This document shows positions 32,687-37,105 of a stretch of 37,105 nt of DNA, piece after piece (within the stretch, counting starts at the first letter, position 1; each line of letters opens with the position of its first letter). Below the pieces are notes generated by a model, which saw nothing but the letters and a program-made list of their open reading frames with translations, was not told where the DNA came from and searched no databases. Location of the stretch: NCBI RefSeq assembly GCF_016583825.1, contig NZ_NRRV01000055.1, positions 1 through 37,105 of the forward strand. The letters are read 5' to 3'. The stretch comes from Thiohalocapsa halophila (GTDB lineage: Bacteria; Pseudomonadota; Gammaproteobacteria; Chromatiales; Chromatiaceae). Made by a program: the position numbers and the translations under genes.

Positions 32687-33466
32687 TCAGACGCCAATCC
32701 ACCCGGTGCCACTGTCTTGCTCCGCGATCGAGATGTCCAGATCGCTGCTCACGCCGCGCATCGCGCTCCGGACCAGGTCCGGGCGATTGTTCTGCTGGCT
32801 GAGGTGGGACAATAGCAGCTTGCCGAGCCGGCGATGGTGCACCCGCTCCAGCAACGCAGCCGCCTGGGCGTTGCTGAGATGCCCGAAGGCGCCGCCAACA
32901 CGGCGTTGCAGGCTCGGCGGATAAGGACCGCTGCGCAATAACTCTGGGTCGTGATTGGCTTCGAGCAGCAGCGCATCGCATTCGCGCAGCGCGTCACACA
33001 TGCGAGGGGTCACCGTGCCCGCGTCCGTGAGCACGCCGAGGCGGCGGCCGTCCCCTTCGAAGACAAACTGGCAGGGCTCGCGAGCATCGTGCGGCACCGG
33101 GATCGGGTGCAGCGTCAGCGCACCGATGCGTAGCCGCCGCGCATGGCTCGGAAAGAGGCGCAGTCGCTGCACGTCCTCGGCGCCTGCCCGCCTGCCGACG
33201 CTCGCACAGGTGACCTTCCAGGTACCGGGCGTGGCCCAGACCTCCAGCCCATAGCGCCGGGCAAGGCGCGGCACACCGGCGACGTGGTCGCCATGCTCGT
33301 GAGTGACGACAACGGCGGTCAGCTCGTCGGGGCGCACGTCGATGGCCGCCAAGCGCTGCTCGATGTCCCGCAGCGGAAACCCGCAGTCCAGCAGGACCCG
33401 CGTGCCATCGCACTCCACGAGCGTCGCATTGCCTCGGCTGCCGCTGCCGAGCACCGCAAAACGCAT
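32687..33466 (-). CDS. Metallo-beta-lactamase-fold hydrolase (YycJ/WalJ-like)
   Basis: A 259-residue MBL-fold enzyme. It starts MRFAVLGSGSRGNATLVECD, the typical start of the YycJ/WalJ group, followed by LLDCGFP and the metal motif THEHGDH (H56, H58, D60, H61), with later ligands in PHDAREP, LLTDAGTV and EANHD. Two metal ions and nuclease- or phosphodiesterase-like hydrolysis are expected from the family; the substrate is uncertain. An MBL gene at this position behind bamC is common in gammaproteobacteria. ATG 33466 is preferred over TTG 33475. The stop is followed by the leader of the TPR gene. Confidence 0.88.
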   Translation of the reverse strand: MRFAVLGSGSRGNATLVECDGTRVLLDCGFPLRDIEQRLAAIDVRPDELTAVVVTHEHGDHVAGVPRLARRYGLEVWATPGTWKVTCASVGRRAGAEDVQRLRLFPSHARRLRIGALTLHPIPVPHDAREPCQFVFEGDGRRLGVLTDAGTVTPRMCDALRECDALLLEANHDPELLRSGPYPPSLQRRVGGAFGHLSNAQAAALLERVHHRRLGKLLLSHLSQQNNRPDLVRSAMRGVSSDLDISIAEQDSGTGWIGV

Positions 33467-33506
33467 GCGGCTCAACCCGATTCGCCGCGCGCTGCGCCGG
33501 CCGCGC

Positions 33507-34673
33507 CTAGCGCAGCTCTTCGTGCAACAGGCTCAGTATGCGCTCGCCGGTGCCGCCCGTGGTCGGCCGACCTTCGGCGTCCGTCACGCGCACGCGTGTC
33601 GCATCCGCGCCGGCCTCCAGGCGGACTTGGTACTGCTCGACGCCGCGGTCGTCGTTACCACGCCAGAAGGTTATACGATCGATGATGCCGCGTTCCCCGG
33701 CATTCCGGCCGGGGTCGTCGTAGCGCACATAGAACACGCCCTCGCTGCGGTTGCGATCGGCCACCGCGAAACCGCTGCGGTCCAAGGCGAGCCCCGTCTG
33801 CCGCCAGGCCTGGCGGTATTCGCCGGGAACCACCAGCTCGGCGTTGGCGCCGTTGCCGACCAGCCGGCTACCCGCACCGGCCGTCGCCGCGGCACTCCCG
33901 GCCGTGGCCGCGGAGCCGCCGCTGGCGAGCATGCGCTCGGCGTCGCGATCGGACACACCGAGATAGAGCATGAGCCGGCGCAGCATGATGGCTTCCTTGT
34001 CCGGATCAGTGCCGGCAGGCTCCCAGACCGTCGTGGCCCCTTCGCCGACGGTGTTGCGCACGAGGCGCTCTTCCATGCCCCGGTGGGTGAGATAGACCTC
34101 GGTGGAGTCGCGGCTCGGGCCGGCGTCGAGACGCACGCGGTACTGGTCGCGGGTGGATGTGGAGTAGAGCCCGTCGAGGACCTTGCGCACCTGGCGGGTA
34201 ATGAAGTCCTGACGCACCTCGGCACGATTTTCCAGCCAATCCGTCTTCATGACCCCGGTAGTCGGGTCCTGCTCCACCAGCAGGATGCCCTGTTGGCGCC
34301 AGAAGTCGACCACTTCCGACCAAACCGCGTCGGGGGGTGCATCGATGTCGAGCCAGCGCCGATCGCCGGAGCGGCGCAGGGACACGCCCTGCACATCCGG
34401 CAGCACGTCGCCGCTCTGCGCGATGCGGGTGCGCGCGGCACGCTCACCGGCGTAGCCGGAGTAGGTGGCGGTGCCGGTGGCGCCCGGCACATCCAAGGCG
34501 TCGTCGAAGCTGGCACCGGCGAGGTCGGGCGGCAGCTCCAGGTTGTCGGATGCCTCGCGCTGCTCCTTGTACTGTAGCGACTGGTCCGGCAGCACCTTCT
34601 CCATGGTGCCGCCGCAACCGGCGAGCAACAGCGCCGCCGCGGCGGCGAGCAGTGGTGTAGATGACTTGATCAT
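33507..34673 (-). CDS. bamC: Outer-membrane assembly lipoprotein BamC (NlpB)
   Basis: A 388-residue lipoprotein of the BAM complex, which folds beta-barrel proteins into the outer membrane. The signal MIKSSTPLLAAAAALLLAGC has a clear lipobox with lipidated C20. The unstructured segment after it (PDQSLQYKEQREASDNLELP) corresponds to the part that contacts BamD. Two helix-grip domains follow: about 100-220 (WLDIDAPPDAVWSEVVDFWR ... GVMKTDWLENR) and about 285-388 (VPGEYRQAWRQTGLALDRSG ... VFYVRYDDP). An Ala/Gly-rich linker joins them. It follows dapA at 143 bases, the conserved gammaproteobacterial order; codons upstream of the ATG are unsupported. Confidence 0.94.
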   Translation of the reverse strand: MIKSSTPLLAAAAALLLAGCGGTMEKVLPDQSLQYKEQREASDNLELPPDLAGASFDDALDVPGATGTATYSGYAGERAARTRIAQSGDVLPDVQGVSLRRSGDRRWLDIDAPPDAVWSEVVDFWRQQGILLVEQDPTTGVMKTDWLENRAEVRQDFITRQVRKVLDGLYSTSTRDQYRVRLDAGPSRDSTEVYLTHRGMEERLVRNTVGEGATTVWEPAGTDPDKEAIMLRRLMLYLGVSDRDAERMLASGGSAATAGSAAATAGAGSRLVGNGANAELVVPGEYRQAWRQTGLALDRSGFAVADRNRSEGVFYVRYDDPGRNAGERGIIDRITFWRGNDDRGVEQYQVRLEAGADATRVRVTDAEGRPTTGGTGERILSLLHEELR

Positions 34674-34816
34674 GAGTGCTGGGACACTGGCATTGTGCCG
34701 CTGAGGGTAAGCGGAAGGCGGGTAAGGGGCATCGGCCCGGCGCGCGCCAGGCGCACCACGGTCGGCTCCCGGCGCGACCTTCTCAGGTAGCAGCCTTTCT
34801 CGGGAGCTCGCCGAGC

Positions 34817-35695
34817 TCAGACGGCGCCCACCTGCTGCATGGCCTCGCGCACCGCCGAGTGCTGGGCATCGCTGAGCCAGGTGAGCGGCAAGCGGATGCC
34901 CCGGCGGGCGAGACCCATCTCCGCCATGGCCCATTTCACCGGAATCGGATTGGACTCCACGAACAGCGCCTGGTGCAGGGCATCCAGTTGCGAGTTCAGC
35001 GCCAGTGCCGTTTCGCGCTCGCCGGCCAGAGCGGCCTCGCACATGCGCCGCATCAGCGCCGGCGCCACATTGCTGGTGACGGAGATGACGCCGTCGCCGC
35101 CGCGCAGCAGGAACTGGCAGCCGGAGCCGTCGTCGCCGCTGTAGAGCGCGAAGTCCGGGCCACAGAGCTCGCGCAGCTGCGGCACCCGATCCAGATCGCC
35201 GGTGGCATCCTTCAGGCCAACGATGTTCTGCACCTGCGCCAGCTCGGCGGTGGTCTCCGGCAGCAGATCACAAGCCGTGCGCCCGGGCACGTTGTAGAGG
35301 ATCTGCGGGATGGACACGGCCTCCGCCACGGCGCGGTGATGGGCGATGAGCCCTGCCTGCGTGGGCTTGTTGTAATAGGGAGTGACCAGCAAGGCGGCAT
35401 CGGCGCCGGCCTGCTCGGCACAGCGGGTGAGGCGGATGGCCTCGGCCGTGGCGTTGGCGCCGGTGCCGGCGATGACTGGGATACGGCCCCCCGCGAGCTC
35501 GACACAGCGCGCTATGACGGCGCAGTGCTCGTCTTCGTCGAGCGTCGCCGACTCGCCCGTGGTCCCGACGGCGACAATGCCGGCGGTGCCCGACTCCACG
35601 TGGAATTCCACGAGCCGAGCCAACGCGGCGTCGTCGACGATGCCGTCGGCGTCCATCGGCGTGATCAGCGCGACGATGCTCCCGCGCACAAACAT
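34817..35695 (-). CDS. dapA: 4-hydroxy-tetrahydrodipicolinate synthase
   Basis: A 292-residue TIM-barrel aldolase that condenses pyruvate with aspartate semialdehyde, the first step of the diaminopimelate-lysine pathway. Active-site residues are visible: T45 and T46 (VGTTGESATL), Y107/Y108 (VTPYYNKPTQ), Y134 (YNVPGRT), R139 and the Schiff-base lysine K162 (VGLKDATGD). Length matches E. coli DapA. A GAGCTC-GCC-GAGCTC inverted repeat (34804-34818) overlaps the stop. Probably first gene of a dapA-bamC-MBL transcript. Confidence 0.98.
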   Translation of the reverse strand: MFVRGSIVALITPMDADGIVDDAALARLVEFHVESGTAGIVAVGTTGESATLDEDEHCAVIARCVELAGGRIPVIAGTGANATAEAIRLTRCAEQAGADAALLVTPYYNKPTQAGLIAHHRAVAEAVSIPQILYNVPGRTACDLLPETTAELAQVQNIVGLKDATGDLDRVPQLRELCGPDFALYSGDDGSGCQFLLRGGDGVISVTSNVAPALMRRMCEAALAGERETALALNSQLDALHQALFVESNPIPVKWAMAEMGLARRGIRLPLTWLSDAQHSAVREAMQQVGAV

Positions 35696-35728
35696 GGCTG
35701 CCCTATTGCTGTTGAACGAAGTCCGCGG

Positions 35729-35758
35729 ATACTAGCGCGCGCCCCGGCGCCGATACAA
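35729..35758 (-). promoter_or_regulatory. Possible dapA promoter
   Basis: Minus-strand TTGTAT (35758-35753) and TAGTAT (35734-35729) with an 18-base spacer, ending 33 bases before the dapA ATG. A plausible sigma70 promoter in the divergent dapA-gcvR gap. Confidence 0.45.
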
Positions 35759-35855
35759 GGCAGCGACGCCCGAGCGCACAAGGCGCATGCCGCCGCGCCG
35801 GCGCCATGGCTGGCTGACCCGGTGACACGCCCGGCACATCCGCCCGGCCCTTCCC

Positions 35856-35883
35856 TTGGCCCCGGAAAACGCCATGCTATACA
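35856..35883 (+). promoter_or_regulatory. Possible gcvR promoter
   Basis: TTGGCC (35856-35861) and TATACA (35878-35883) with a 16-base spacer, about 46 bases before the gcvR ATG. Moderate match to sigma70 consensus, well placed. Confidence 0.45.
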
Positions 35884-35929
35884 CTCGCGGCGAAGCCGTC
35901 GCGCGCCGTTTTGATACGCCAAGGAAACC

Positions 35930-36469
35930 ATGAGCACGCACAAGACCTTCCTCGTGATCTCCGCCCTCGGCCGGGACCATCCGGGCCTGGTCAACGACCT
36001 GTCCCGCACCATCCTGGAGCAGGGCTGCAACATCGAAGACAGCCGCATGACGGTGCTCGGCGGCGAGTTTGCGGCCATCCTGCTGGTGGAGGGCAAGTGG
36101 AATACACTCGCCAAGGTCGAGAACGCCCTCCCGGAGCTGGAGCGCTCGCTGGGTCTCACCATCACCAGCAAGCGCACCGGTGAGCGCGAGCGCAATACCG
36201 ACAAGGTGCCTTATGCCGTGGACGTCATCGCCATGGATCACCCCGGTATCGTGAACAATCTCGCGGGGTTCTTCGCCGAGCGGCAGATCAATATCGAAGA
36301 CTTGGCGACCAATACCTACGCCGCCGCACACACGGGCACACCCATGTTCGCCGTGCACATGACCGTGGGCATTCCCGCCTCGACGCACATCGCCACCCTG
36401 CGCGAAGAATTCATGGACTACTGCGACGGCCTCAACCTCGATGCCGTGCTGGAGCCGCTCAAGTCCTGA
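35930..36469 (+). CDS. gcvR: Glycine cleavage system transcriptional repressor GcvR-like (double ACT)
   Basis: A 179-residue protein with two ACT domains, about 7-85 (VISALGRDHPGLVNDLSRTI, CNIEDSRMTVLGGEFAAILL) and about 93-175 (VDVIAMDHPGIVNNLAGFFA, INIEDLATNTY). Both have the DHPG-hV motif of ligand-binding ACT folds. In E. coli GcvR binds GcvA and blocks activation of gcvTHP when glycine is scarce; no DNA-binding domain is present, in keeping with that. The gene is divergent from dapA and followed by bcp, as in E. coli. Homologues in other gammaproteobacteria are also called ACT-domain proteins, so the regulatory role is by analogy. A weak AAGGA site precedes the ATG. Confidence 0.9.
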   Translation: MSTHKTFLVISALGRDHPGLVNDLSRTILEQGCNIEDSRMTVLGGEFAAILLVEGKWNTLAKVENALPELERSLGLTITSKRTGERERNTDKVPYAVDVIAMDHPGIVNNLAGFFAERQINIEDLATNTYAAAHTGTPMFAVHMTVGIPASTHIATLREEFMDYCDGLNLDAVLEPLKS

Positions 36470-36595
36470 GCGCCCAGCGGACCCCTGCCCGCGGGCGCCC
36501 GCCACGGCGGCCGGCCCCAGAGGCATTCGTCTGGCTGAGAACCGGCACCGGCCACCGACGATCCCACCCAAGGCCCCTTACATAGGAAACCCACG

Positions 36596-37063
36596 ATGGC
36601 AGTCGCAATCGGCGAGACCGTCCCAGACATCGAGCTTCCCGCCACCGGTGACAAAACCCTGAAGCTCTCGGACCTGCGCGGCAAGCGCGTGGTGCTCTAT
36701 TTCTACCCCAAGGCCAGCACGCCGGGCTGCACCCAAGAAGGGCTGGACTTCACCGCCTCCCAGGACGCGCTCGCTGGGCTGGACACGGTCATCGTCGGCG
36801 CGTCGCGCGACGGCATCAAGGCGCAGGAGAATTTCAAGGCGAAGCAAGGCTTCGGCTTCGACCTGCTCTCCGACAAAGAAGAGGCCCTGTGCAAAGCCTT
36901 CGATGTCATCAAGGTCAAGAAGATGTACGGCAAGGAGTCGCTCGGCGTCGAGCGCAGCACCTTCCTCATCGACGCGCAGGGCGTGCTGCGCCGGGAGTGG
37001 CGCGGCGTCAAGGTCAAAGGCCACGTCGATGAGGTGCTGGAGGCCGTGCGCGCGCTCGGCTGA
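36596..37063 (+). CDS. bcp: Thioredoxin-dependent peroxiredoxin (BCP/PrxQ family)
   Basis: A 155-residue peroxiredoxin that reduces hydrogen peroxide and organic peroxides. The core shows GETVPDIELPATGDKTLKLS, VVLYFYPKASTPGCTQEG with peroxidatic C45 (preceded by T42 and P43), and ERSTFLIDAQGVLRREWRGV. The resolving cysteine five residues after C45, found in E. coli BCP, is absent (leucine at 50). The only other cysteine is C99 (ALCKAF). It may work as a 1-Cys enzyme or use C99. It follows gcvR at 126 bases. Confidence 0.95.
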   Translation: MAVAIGETVPDIELPATGDKTLKLSDLRGKRVVLYFYPKASTPGCTQEGLDFTASQDALAGLDTVIVGASRDGIKAQENFKAKQGFGFDLLSDKEEALCKAFDVIKVKKMYGKESLGVERSTFLIDAQGVLRREWRGVKVKGHVDEVLEAVRALG

Positions 37064-37105
37064 CGGGCGCCCAGGCGCAGTCCGGCCCCGCTCCCCACCC
37101 CCGCT

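Noticed and set aside
34676..35914. 412-codon plus-strand frame opposite dapA
   Set aside because: dapA is certain on the minus strand; the frame has no ribosome site or domain.

Overview
The window is GC-rich chromosomal DNA from a gammaproteobacterium. The best anchor is the right end, where dapA-bamC are transcribed away from a gcvR-bcp pair, an arrangement classic for gammaproteobacteria. A member of the Chromatiales (purple sulfur bacteria and relatives, often halophilic or alkaliphilic) is my inference from the Mrp-type antiporter cluster, base composition and extragenic repeats. No rRNA, tRNA or CRISPR array is visible, and no intact insertion sequence.

Layout. (1) 61-672: a membrane-anchored fasciclin-domain protein. 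(2) 771-8195, minus strand: a ten-gene Mrp/Mnh-like cation/proton antiporter operon read in the order E-F-G-(MbhD/E-like)-B-C-D-D-small membrane protein-D. There is no full-length MrpA; three separate antiporter-type subunits are present, and the last has lost the usual TM7 lysine. (3) 8668-11700, minus: a 1010-residue fusion of transaldolase and transketolase, two non-oxidative pentose-phosphate enzymes in one chain. (4) 12174-15218, plus: a 44-residue DUF3096 membrane peptide, a secreted low-complexity protein with two similar beta-rich repeats, and an encapsulin nanocompartment pair (encapsulated ferritin with C-terminal targeting peptide, then the shell protein). (5) 15496-17284, minus: a stand-alone LigD-type 3'-phosphoesterase, a PRC-barrel-like protein and a small DUF3330-like zinc-binding protein. 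(6) 17777-22389, minus: an RND efflux operon (periplasmic adaptor and HAE1-type pump), followed by a REP pair. (7) 22432-25367: a decayed accessory strip, with two broken copies of an Rpn/DUF4351 nuclease gene flanking a broken and an intact type II toxin-antitoxin module. (8) 25368-27461, minus: metG. (9) 27746-29348, plus: a hypothetical protein, an exported intradiol-dioxygenase-like protein and a cysteine-cluster protein. (10) 29429-35695, minus: a PrsT-like TPR protein, a metallo-beta-lactamase-fold hydrolase, bamC and dapA. (11) 35930-37063, plus: gcvR and bcp.

The most system-like parts are the encapsulin-ferritin pair (iron storage and detoxification in a protein shell), with hairpins between cargo and shell genes, and the three-antiporter Mrp-like complex. 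The encapsulated-ferritin class is already described; less familiar here are the secreted repeat protein just upstream, the transaldolase-transketolase fusion and the divergent third antiporter subunit. All similarity statements rest on motif recognition by eye, without database searches.
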